From Pseudomonadota bacterium (GTDB lineage: Bacteria > Pseudomonadota > Gammaproteobacteria > Burkholderiales > Burkholderiaceae_C), in NCBI GenBank assembly GCA_020161775.1, contig JAIUOW010000023.1, positions 27,892 through 91,891 on the forward strand: DNA of 64,000 nucleotides, in the 5' to 3' direction. Position numbers and translations under genes: made by a program. Under the pieces are notes generated by a model. That model was not told the DNA's origin and did not search any database. It worked only from the letters and a program-made list of their open reading frames with translations. Below, piece after piece: positions 17,731-24,595 of the stretch; position 1 is the stretch's first letter, and each line of letters begins with the position of its first letter.

Positions 17731-19216
17731 TTTCGAAGTGGCGGATATAGGTTTGGGCCAGCGCTGCACGTTTCACCTTGCCCAGTTCGGTCAGCGGCAG
17801 GGCAGGTTCGATGAACAGCGCCTTGGGCAGCTTGTAGCCCACCAGACGGCTGCGCAGGGCCGCCAACACGTCGACGGGTTGCACGGTCGCGCCTTCTGCG
17901 GGCTCGATGGCAGCCACCACGGCTTCGCCATAGTCAGGGTGCGGCACGGCGAAGACCGCGGCGCGGGCAACGCCCGGCAGTTCTTCCAGCGCGATCTCGA
18001 CCTCGCGCGGGTGAATGTTGTAGCCGCCGCTGATGATCACCTCGCTGGTGCGGCCCACGATGTGCAGGTAGCCGTCACCGTCGAGCAGGCCGATGTCACC
18101 GGTCACCAGGCGGCTGTCGCGCAGCAGCGGCTGCTCTGCCGCGGGCCGCTGCCAGTAGCTGCCGAAAGCAGGATCGGAGAAACCGACCTCCAGCACGCCC
18201 GGCACGCCGGCGGCCACGGGCTGCCCGGCTGCATCCACCACGCGCACGACCACACCGGGCAAGGGCTTGCCGGCGCTGCCCGCGCGGCGCTCGCCCCGCA
18301 GCGGATTGGCCGTGTTGGTCATGGTCTCGGACATGCCCCAGCACTCCAGCAGCCGGTGGCCTGACTGCTGCTCGAACGCGTCGAACACCTCGCGCGCGAG
18401 CGGCGCCGAGCCCGAGATGAACAGCCGCGCGCCGGCCGCGGCGGCGCGCAGGCCCGGCTCGTCCGCCAGCCGCCGGTACATGGTGGGAACGCCCGAAAAC
18501 ACGGACGCCTGCGACAGGTGCCGCACCACTTCGGTGGCGTCGAAACGCGGCAGCAACAGCAGCGACGCGCCCACGCTCAGCACGCAGTGCAACGTCATGA
18601 ACAGACCATGTGCGTGGTACAGCGGCAGCGTGTGCAACAGCCGGTCGCCTGCGGTGTAGCCCAACGCCCCGGCCAGTGCGTACGCCTTGCCCGCTAGCAG
18701 CTCGTTGCGCATCAGCACGCCTTTGGGTCGCCCGGTGGTGCCCGACGTGAAGATGATTGCTGCGGCATGACCGGGCGGCAGGTTCACGTCGGGCTCACTG
18801 GCTTGGCCCATCAGCGTGGCCAACGTGCCAACGCCTGCTGAGTCCATTGTGTGTATCGGCACGCCGCCGGCCAGCCCGCGTACCGTCTCTTCAAGCCCGG
18901 GGTCGCAGACGACAAGGCCGGGCGCCGCATCGGCCAGCATCGGGGCGAGCTCGTGTGGTGTCAGCCGCGGGTTCAGCGGCACGTACACGATGCCGGCGCG
19001 CACGCAGGCGAGGTAGAGGAAAATATTCCATTCCGACCGTTCGAGCACGGCAGCCAGGCGATCCCCGGGCGCCAGGCCCGCGCCCTGCAGGCGCAGGCTC
19101 AGATGGGTGGTCTGGAGATCGAGGTCGGCATACGTCCAGTGGCGGCCGTCCGCCATTTGGAGGAAGGTGTCACTAAGTTTCCATGCTGGCTGAAACGTCC
19201 GGTAGAGACTTTGCAT
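17723..19216 (-). CDS. AMP-forming acyl-CoA synthetase (malonyl-CoA synthetase-like)
   Basis: ANL-family ligases activate carboxylic acids to acyl-AMP and then the CoA thioester. The 497-residue product has the P-loop IFTSGTTGRPKGVL, the LPLYHAHGLF segment, the acyl-site signature CWGMSETM, the hinge TGDIGLLDGDGYLHIVGRTS and the C-terminal IISGGYNIHPREVE with the catalytic lysine region LTELGKVKRA. The length and the LYHAHGLF and NIHPREVE motifs resemble MatB-type malonate ligases, but the substrate is not certain. The start at 19216 has no clear Shine-Dalgarno. It opens the second leftward operon and is divergent from deoR. Confidence 0.9.
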   Translation of the reverse strand: MQSLYRTFQPAWKLSDTFLQMADGRHWTYADLDLQTTHLSLRLQGAGLAPGDRLAAVLERSEWNIFLYLACVRAGIVYVPLNPRLTPHELAPMLADAAPGLVVCDPGLEETVRGLAGGVPIHTMDSAGVGTLATLMGQASEPDVNLPPGHAAAIIFTSGTTGRPKGVLMRNELLAGKAYALAGALGYTAGDRLLHTLPLYHAHGLFMTLHCVLSVGASLLLLPRFDATEVVRHLSQASVFSGVPTMYRRLADEPGLRAAAAGARLFISGSAPLAREVFDAFEQQSGHRLLECWGMSETMTNTANPLRGERRAGSAGKPLPGVVVRVVDAAGQPVAAGVPGVLEVGFSDPAFGSYWQRPAAEQPLLRDSRLVTGDIGLLDGDGYLHIVGRTSEVIISGGYNIHPREVEIALEELPGVARAAVFAVPHPDYGEAVVAAIEPAEGATVQPVDVLAALRSRLVGYKLPKALFIEPALPLTELGKVKRAALAQTYIRHFERI

Positions 19217-19229
19217 GCGCTAAGATACC

Positions 19230-19244
19230 AAATCAAACAAAATC
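19230..19244. promoter_or_regulatory. phased AAATC repeats, candidate DeoR operator (site C)
   Basis: AAATC occurs at 19230-19234 and again at 19240-19244, exactly one helical turn apart, in the 49-bp region between the divergent ligase ATG (19216) and the deoR ATG (19266). The flanking context CAAACAAAATCTC resembles CAAGCAAATTCG at site A (12278-12289). Repeats this close to both starts would suit autoregulation and repression. Binding is inferred, not shown. Confidence 0.45.
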
Positions 19245-19265
19245 TCTCAGAATGTACCAGACGCC

Positions 19266-20108
19266 ATGACTTCGACAGCCGCGCCTCGGGCGGAACGCCT
19301 GCTGCCGCGCCAGCGGCAATCCTTCATCCTTGATGTACTGACCGAACACGGCGTGGTGTCGCTGCAGCACTTGGCGGAGCGGCTGGGCGCGTCGTTTTCC
19401 ACCGTGCGGCGCGATCTGGACGACCTGGAAAGCCGAAAGCTGGTTGAGCGCACGCATGGCGGCGCGATCTTGGGTTCACTATCCAAGGCGCATGTTGAAA
19501 CGGAGGAAACGCGGGCCACTTCGGGTGCAATGAAGGGTGCCAAGGAAGCCATCGGAAGGCTCGCCGCCCATCGGGTGCGCGAGGGCGACAGCGTCATCTT
19601 CGACAGCAGCACCACCGTGCTGGAGGCCGCGCGGGCCATCGTGCAGGCGCGCCTGCGCATCACGGCGGTGACCAACAACATTCGTATTGCGGATTTGATG
19701 TCCACGTCCGACAACATCCGTCTGATCATCCCCGGCGGTACCCGGCGTCCCGGTACCAACTTGCTGGCGGGCGAGCCGGGCGACAGCTTCCTGAGCCATC
19801 TGCATGCCGACATCGCGCTGATCGGCGCGCAAAGCGCCAGCGGCGGCATGCTGACCGACAGCCGCATCGAAAGTGCCAGCGCCAAGCGCCTGTTGATGAA
19901 AGCGGTGCGCACCAAATACCTGCTCATTGATTCCTGGAAGTTCGGCGGTCCGGGCTTCTGCGATGTAGTGCCGCTGTCGGATTTCGATGAAGTTTTCACG
20001 GACGCCGGCCTACCCGAAGAGGAGCGCAAGGACCTGGAGCGCCGCGGCGTCTTTGTTCGCATCGAAGGCAGCGAAGCAGTGGTACCAGTACAGAAGAGAG
20101 CGACGTAA
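19266..20108 (+). CDS. DeoR-family transcriptional regulator
   Basis: The 280-residue protein has an N-terminal DeoR winged helix-turn-helix (about residues 15-68: RQRQSFILDVLTEHGVVSLQ, then FSTVRRDLDDLESRKLVERTHGGAI) and a DeoRC sugar-phosphate-sensing domain (GDSVIFDSSTTVLEAARAI, VTNNIRIADLM, IIPGGTRRPGTNLLAG, ALIGAQSASGGMLTDS). DeoR proteins usually respond to phosphorylated sugars, which fits the carbohydrate-like members of this island better than its CoA enzymes. It is divergent from the acyl-CoA synthetase and followed 21 bp later by a Bug gene. No clear Shine-Dalgarno precedes the start. Confidence 0.94.
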   Translation: MTSTAAPRAERLLPRQRQSFILDVLTEHGVVSLQHLAERLGASFSTVRRDLDDLESRKLVERTHGGAILGSLSKAHVETEETRATSGAMKGAKEAIGRLAAHRVREGDSVIFDSSTTVLEAARAIVQARLRITAVTNNIRIADLMSTSDNIRLIIPGGTRRPGTNLLAGEPGDSFLSHLHADIALIGAQSASGGMLTDSRIESASAKRLLMKAVRTKYLLIDSWKFGGPGFCDVVPLSDFDEVFTDAGLPEEERKDLERRGVFVRIEGSEAVVPVQKRAT

Positions 20109-20129
20109 CTCCCAAAAAAAGGACGAGGC

Positions 20130-21089
20130 ATGATCAACCGTCGAAGCGTGCTGATGGTAGGCGCCTGCCTGCCGTCATTGGGCGCGACGCAGGTTTTTCC
20201 GCTGCGACCCATCCGCATCGTCGTGCCCTTTGGCGCCGGCGGCATTGCCGACCTGACGGCGCGCGCGGTGGCGCAAAAGCTGGCCGACGAGCTGCGCCAG
20301 GGCGTGGTGATCGAGAACAAGCCCGGCGCGGGCGGCATCGTGGCCGGCGAGGCCGTGGCCCGGGCCGAGCCCGACGGACACACGCTGCTGCTCATGAGCA
20401 ACGGCACGGCGGTGAGCGCGGGGCTGTTCAAGGCGCTGCCGTTTGACGCGCAGAAAGACTTTGCGCCCGTGGCCACGCTGGGTTTTTTCGACATTGCGAT
20501 TCTGGCCAATGGCAACAGCCGCTTCCAGACCCTGCCCGAGCTGCTGGCCTATGGCAAGGCCAACCCGGGCAAGCTGAATGTCGCATCCATCAACATCGGC
20601 AGCACGCAGCACCTGGCGGCCGAGCTGTTCAAGAGCATGGCGGGCATCGACGTGCAGGTGGTGCCGTTCAACGGATCGCCAGCGGTGCTGACGGCGCTGC
20701 GTGGCGGCCAGGTGGACGTGGCCGTCGAAATCCTGGGGCCCATGATGGGCCAGATCAGCGCCAGGGCCGTGCGGGCGCTGGCCGTGATGGGCGCCAGGCG
20801 ATCCGCATCGCTGCCCGACGTGCCCACGGTGGCCGAGGCAGGCGTGCGCGGCTTCAATGTGGCTTCATGGAACGCGCTGGCCGCGCCGGCGCGCACGCCG
20901 CCCGCGGTGATCGCCACGCTGAACGCGGCGGTGAACAAGGTGCTGGCCCAGCCGGAGCTGCGCAAGCAGCTGGCCGACATCAACGTGGCGCCGGCCGGCG
21001 GCACGCCCGAGCAACTGCGCGAGCTGCTGGGCTCGGAAATCAAACGCTGGGCGGAGGTGATTGCGCGTTCGGGGGTGCCGCGGCAGTGA
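20130..21089 (+). CDS. Bug/TctC-type periplasmic solute-binding protein
   Basis: The third Bug protein of the island has 319 residues with a signal peptide (MINRRSVLMVGACLPSLGAT) and the family motifs LRPIRIVVPFGAGGIADLTAR, PDGHTLLLMSNGTA, INIGSTQHLAAELF, VVPFNGSPAVLTALRGG and ALAVMGARRSASLPDVPT. The start at 20130 follows AGGA by seven bases. It is transcribed with the DeoR regulator, so it is probably under the same control as the catabolic operons. No permease subunits are adjacent; Bug proteins are often orphan and may share a distant permease or act in sensing. Confidence 0.94.
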   Translation: MINRRSVLMVGACLPSLGATQVFPLRPIRIVVPFGAGGIADLTARAVAQKLADELRQGVVIENKPGAGGIVAGEAVARAEPDGHTLLLMSNGTAVSAGLFKALPFDAQKDFAPVATLGFFDIAILANGNSRFQTLPELLAYGKANPGKLNVASINIGSTQHLAAELFKSMAGIDVQVVPFNGSPAVLTALRGGQVDVAVEILGPMMGQISARAVRALAVMGARRSASLPDVPTVAEAGVRGFNVASWNALAAPARTPPAVIATLNAAVNKVLAQPELRKQLADINVAPAGGTPEQLRELLGSEIKRWAEVIARSGVPRQ

Positions 21090-21137
21090 ACCCCCTGGGG
21101 CCGGGGGAAGCGACGCTGCAGTTCCATCGCCAGCATC

Positions 21138-21527
21138 ATGGATAAATTCCTGTTGCAACTGCAGGTGCTGGAACGGCTCGCCGAAGACCTGTTGCAGGCC
21201 GAACAGGCGGCGCAGACGGCCCACGAGACGGCGACCCACGAAGAGAACATCGCCGAAAACAAGTACGACACATTGGGACTTGAGGCCGCTTACCTGGCCA
21301 ACGCCGACGGCAAAGAGCAACACCTCTTTCTTGGCCCGGAAGGGGGCAGCATGAAGCTGGTCAGCGGCACCCGGCTGATTCAGGTGATCAGCGGCGAAGC
21401 CCCGTTGGGCAGGGCTGTGCTGGGCAAATGCGAGGGTGACGAGGTGTCGATACAGATCGGCCCCAACCGGCAGCAGTTTGAGGTGCTGTGGGTTGACGGG
21501 ATGCCTGGCCCCGCAGAGCAAAGGTGA
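21138..21527 (+). CDS. GreA/GreB-like protein, internally shortened
   Basis: GreA-type factors enter the RNA polymerase secondary channel and stimulate transcript cleavage. The 129-residue product has a predicted coiled coil (residues 1-55, including THEENIAENKYDTLGLEAAYLA) and a C-terminal GreA/GreB-type beta domain (HLFLGPEGGSMKLVSGTRLI, SPLGRAVLG-like APLGRAVLGK, GDEVSI). In relatives I recall, about 25-30 residues separate the coiled-coil end from the FLGP strand; here they are joined almost directly by NADGKEQ. The acidic tip D-x-x-E is not obvious, so cleavage activity is doubtful. No strong ribosome-binding site is seen. Confidence 0.7.
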   Translation: MDKFLLQLQVLERLAEDLLQAEQAAQTAHETATHEENIAENKYDTLGLEAAYLANADGKEQHLFLGPEGGSMKLVSGTRLIQVISGEAPLGRAVLGKCEGDEVSIQIGPNRQQFEVLWVDGMPGPAEQR

Positions 21528-21591
21528 CAGCAACACCGTGGCCCGGTGTCTATGATCCGGCCCGCAGACACCCAAGTCACCAGGAAGCCAC

Positions 21592-22269
21592 ATGGAGTTC
21601 GACGACGTCATTCTCGGCCGGCGCAGCATTCGCGGCTACAAGCCGGATCCGGTTCCGCGCGCGCTGATCGAGGAAATCATCGGGCTCGCCATGCGGGCGC
21701 CGTCGTCCATGAACACGCAGCCGTGGAACTTCTACGTCATCACCGGCGAACCGCTGGCACGAATACGCCAGGGCAACACGGAGCGAATGGCCGCTGGCGT
21801 ACCCCAGTCGCGCGAATTCCGCACCGGGCAGCCGTTCGCGGGCCCGCATCGCGAGCGGCAGATCGGCGTGGCCAAGCAACTATTCGCGGCCATGGGCATT
21901 GCACGGGACGACCAGGCGATGCGTCAGGACTGGGTGATGCGCGGCTTCCGCCAGTTCGATGCGCCCGTGTGCATCATCGTCACCTACGACCGTGCAGTCG
22001 ATGGCAGCGACGACACGCCATTCGATTGCGGCGCCGTGACCACGGCGCTTGTCAACGCCGCCTGGTCGCGCGGCCTGGGCTGCGTGATCAACAGCCAGGG
22101 CATCATGCAATCGCCCGTGGTGCGCGAGCACGCCGGCATCGCCGACGACCAGGTCATCATGAAGAGCATCGCACTCGGATGGCCTGACGAAACCTTCCCC
22201 GCCAATGCGGTGGTTTCCGAACGCAAGAGCGTTGCGGAGGCGGCCGTCTTCGTGGGATTCAACGGGTAG
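21592..22269 (+). CDS. nitroreductase-family FMN oxidoreductase
   Basis: Members reduce nitro compounds, quinones or flavins with NAD(P)H using bound FMN. The 225-residue protein starts with the classic FMN-phosphate motif (VILGRRSIRGYKPDPVPRAL), followed by MRAPSSMNTQPWNFYVITGE, which packs against FMN, then DCGAVTTALVNAAWSRGLGC and the C-terminal IALGWPDETFPANAV with the usual second FMN contact region. It stands alone between a Gre-like gene and tRNA-Arg. The physiological substrate cannot be told. Confidence 0.92.
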   Translation: MEFDDVILGRRSIRGYKPDPVPRALIEEIIGLAMRAPSSMNTQPWNFYVITGEPLARIRQGNTERMAAGVPQSREFRTGQPFAGPHRERQIGVAKQLFAAMGIARDDQAMRQDWVMRGFRQFDAPVCIIVTYDRAVDGSDDTPFDCGAVTTALVNAAWSRGLGCVINSQGIMQSPVVREHAGIADDQVIMKSIALGWPDETFPANAVVSERKSVAEAAVFVGFNG

Positions 22270-22455
22270 AGCAGCGCGCATGGCATGCGTTCATGGCGCC
22301 CATGGAAGGCCGAACTGATGGCGCATTCCGGGCCCTACGCCGACCCGCGGGCCATAGCGGCCCTCAGGATCAGTAGGCGCTTTCATTGCGCAATCTTAAG
22401 CCGGCAGCGCCGAAGGTAAGCTCACTTGGTGCTTGCTTGCTGGGGAACACTGATT
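22270..22455. other. intergenic region without recognised gene
   Basis: Between the nitroreductase stop and the tRNA 3' end I see no credible open frame. It holds a short GGGCC/GGCCC inverted repeat (about 22335-22365), but no T-tract that would make it a clear intrinsic terminator for the leftward tRNA transcript. Confidence 0.5.
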
Positions 22456-22531
22456 TGGCGCGGCTGGCGGGGATCGAACCCACGACCCTTGGCTTCGGAG
22501 GCCAATACTCTATCCACTGAGCTACAGCCGC
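22456..22531 (-). tRNA. tRNA-Arg (anticodon CCG)
   Basis: On the minus strand a 76-base cloverleaf can be folded. Acceptor stem GCGGCTG pairs with CAGCCGC; the D-arm begins GCTC and has AGTGGATAGAG; the anticodon stem TTGGC/GCCAA encloses loop CTCCGAA with anticodon CCG (plus-strand 22496-22498), reading arginine codon CGG. The T-arm holds GGGTTCGATCC. Discriminator G is followed by an encoded CCA (plus-strand TGG at 22456-22458). A GATAAT element at 22573-22568 upstream may be its -10. A tRNA for CGG suits a high-GC genome. Confidence 0.97.
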
Positions 22532-22568
22532 GTGCATGTTGCTTCTGCCCCGTGAGGGCAGCCGCGCA

Positions 22569-23204
22569 TTATCCCCCATTCCGCCCGGCTGGTCCCAGCC
22601 CCAGGCCCTTTGCGTAGGTGTCCAGCGCCCGCCGGCCCGTGGCCACCAGGTCAAACGCGCCGGGCTCCAGCAGCCAGTTCTGGATCAGGCCGTCGATCAG
22701 CGCCAGCAGGCCTTGCGCCGCCGTGGCCGCCGGCACCGGCAGGCGCTGCCCGCGCAGCCGGGCGGCGGCGCGCAGGTCGCCGGCCATGCGGTCCAGGCAG
22801 CGCCCGCGCGCGGCCAGATGGCGGTCCCGCACGGCATTGAGCTCGCTGATGTATTCCACCTTGTGCGTGATCACGTCAAACACGCGCCGCGTCTGTGCGT
22901 CGTTGGCAATGCGGCCCAGCGCATCCAGCACCGAGCCGCGCACGTGCGCCAGCGGGTCGGCGCAGGTGGGCGGGCCGCTGAGCAGGGCGGACTCCATCGG
23001 CAGCGTCACCCGTTCCAGCATGGCGTTGAACAGGTCCGCCTTGTCCTTGAAATGCCAGTACACCGCGCCGCGCGTGGCGCCCGCCGCCTGCGCGATGTCG
23101 TGCAGCGACGTGCGCGACACGCCCTGCGCCTGGAACAGCGTCTCGGCGCAGTCCAGCAGGCGCGCGCGGGTGGCTTGGGCTTCTTCCTTGGTGCGTCGGG
23201 CCAT
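22569..23204 (-). CDS. TetR/AcrR-family repressor of the adjacent RND pump
   Basis: The 211-residue protein begins MARRTKEEAQATRARLLDCA, the AcrR/TtgR-type start, with the helix-turn-helix at about residues 30-50 (TSLHDIAQAAGATRGAVYWH FKDKADLF) and a helical ligand-binding C-terminal domain with EYISELNAVRDRHL. The start at 23204 gives the normal N terminus; the longer frame runs into the divergent promoter. It is divergent from the efflux operon, and an AcrR-like palindrome lies between them at 23255-23278. It probably represses the pump and itself, with release by hydrophobic drugs or solvents (known for AcrR/TtgR, inferred here). Confidence 0.93.
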   Translation of the reverse strand: MARRTKEEAQATRARLLDCAETLFQAQGVSRTSLHDIAQAAGATRGAVYWHFKDKADLFNAMLERVTLPMESALLSGPPTCADPLAHVRGSVLDALGRIANDAQTRRVFDVITHKVEYISELNAVRDRHLAARGRCLDRMAGDLRAAARLRGQRLPVPAATAAQGLLALIDGLIQNWLLEPGAFDLVATGRRALDTYAKGLGLGPAGRNGG

Positions 23205-23254
23205 GGGGGATGGGGATGGGCTTGTCTTTTCCGGGGTTGGGCAGGAGCTGGCAC

Positions 23255-23278
23255 TATACATGCATGGGTGTATGTATA
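23255..23278. promoter_or_regulatory. TetR/AcrR-type operator palindrome
   Basis: Arms TATACATGCA (23255-23264) and TGTATGTATA (23269-23278) are inverted repeats matching at 9 of 10 positions around the centre TGGG. The 24-bp length and the TACAT/ATGTA arms resemble the known AcrR operator. It lies 50 bp upstream of the repressor ATG and 70 bp upstream of the adaptor ATG, so one bound dimer pair could cover both promoters. Confidence 0.8.
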
Positions 23279-23347
23279 TACTCGTGTCCGCTAATATCCC
23301 GCTGGTGTGGCCGGTTCGCCACCATGCCGCTCCCACAAGGAATCCCC

Positions 23348-24583
23348 ATGCCCGCCTTGCCCGCGTTTGCCTCTACCGGCATTGCCCACGCTTCTTCCCC
23401 GGTTCGCCATTTTGCGCTGGCGCTGGCCGCCGTGGCGGTGCTGTCCGCCTGCGGCAAGGGTGCGGACCCGGCCGCCGCCGGCGCCGCCCCGCCCCCGCCC
23501 GAGGTGGGCGTGATCACCGTGGCGCCTGGCGACGTGGGCCTGGTCACCGAGCTGCCCGGCCGGTTGGAGGCTTCGCGCGTGGCGCAGGTGCGCGCCCGTG
23601 CCACGGGCATCCTGCAGCAGCGCCTCTTCCGCGAAGGCAGCGACGTACGCGCCGGCCAGCCGCTGTTCCGCATAGACGCGGCCCCGTATGCGGCCGCCTA
23701 TGAAAGCGCCCAGGCCACGCTGGCCAAGGGCCAGGCCAACCTGGCGCAGGCCAGCGCGCTGGCCGAGCGCTACAAGCCGCTGGTGGAGGCCAACGCCATC
23801 AGCAAGCAGGACTATGCCAACGCCGTGGCCGCGCAAAAGCAGGCCGAAGCCGATGTGGCCATGGGCAAGGCCGCGGTGCAGACCGCCAAAATCAACCTGG
23901 ACTACGCGGCCGTCACCGCGCCCATCTCGGGCCGCATTGGCCGCGCGCTGGTGACCGAAGGCGCGCTGGTGGGCCAGGGCGAGGCCACGCAGCTGGCCGT
24001 CATCCAGCAGATCGACCCGATGTACGTCAACTTCACCCAGCCCGCGGCCGAGGTGCTCAAGCTGCGCCGCGCGCTGGAAGCTGGCCAGCTGAAGCGCGCC
24101 AGCGAGGGTGCCGCCAGCGTGCGCGTGGTGCTGGAAGACGGCACCGAACACACCCGCCCCGGCAAGCTGCTGTTCTCTGACCTGACGGTGGATGCCTCCA
24201 GCGGTCAGATCACGCTGCGCGCCGAGGTGCCCAACCCCGGCGGCGCGCTGCTGCCCGGCCTGTATGTACGCGTGCGGCTGGAGCAGGCCCGCGCGGGCAA
24301 TGCCATCTTGCTGCCGCAGCAGGCCGTCACGCGCTCGGGCGCGGGCGACAGCGTCATGGTGGTGGCGGCAGACGGCAAGGTCAGCCCGCGCCCGGTGAAG
24401 ATCGGTGAATCGCAAAACGGCCGCTGGGTCGTGCTGGACGGCCTGAAGGCCGGCGAGCAGGTGGTGGTGGACGGCTTCCAGAAGATCCGGCCCAACGCAC
24501 CGGTCAAGCCCGTGCCCTGGCAGCCTGCGGGCGCCAAGCCCGCCGCTGCGGCCGCCTCCGCTTCGGCCCCTGCCACCAAGTAA
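23348..24583 (+). CDS. RND efflux periplasmic adaptor (AcrA/MexA/TtgA type)
   Basis: This membrane-fusion subunit bridges the inner-membrane pump and the outer-membrane channel. The 411-residue protein is a predicted lipoprotein: hydrophobic segment then LSAC with the lipidated Cys35. Then come the barrel-sandwich lipoyl halves (VAQVRARATGILQQRLFREG and AAVTAPISGRIGRALVTEGA), the helical hairpin between them (about residues 135-190), the beta-barrel (IDPMYVNFTQPAAEVLKLRR) and a Pro/Ala-rich tail. The start at 23348 is preferred because AAGGAA lies eight bases upstream. First gene of the efflux operon; 12 bp before the pump gene. Confidence 0.95.
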   Translation: MPALPAFASTGIAHASSPVRHFALALAAVAVLSACGKGADPAAAGAAPPPPEVGVITVAPGDVGLVTELPGRLEASRVAQVRARATGILQQRLFREGSDVRAGQPLFRIDAAPYAAAYESAQATLAKGQANLAQASALAERYKPLVEANAISKQDYANAVAAQKQAEADVAMGKAAVQTAKINLDYAAVTAPISGRIGRALVTEGALVGQGEATQLAVIQQIDPMYVNFTQPAAEVLKLRRALEAGQLKRASEGAASVRVVLEDGTEHTRPGKLLFSDLTVDASSGQITLRAEVPNPGGALLPGLYVRVRLEQARAGNAILLPQQAVTRSGAGDSVMVVAADGKVSPRPVKIGESQNGRWVVLDGLKAGEQVVVDGFQKIRPNAPVKPVPWQPAGAKPAAAAASASAPATK

Positions 24584-24595
24584 GGGGCCAGCAGC

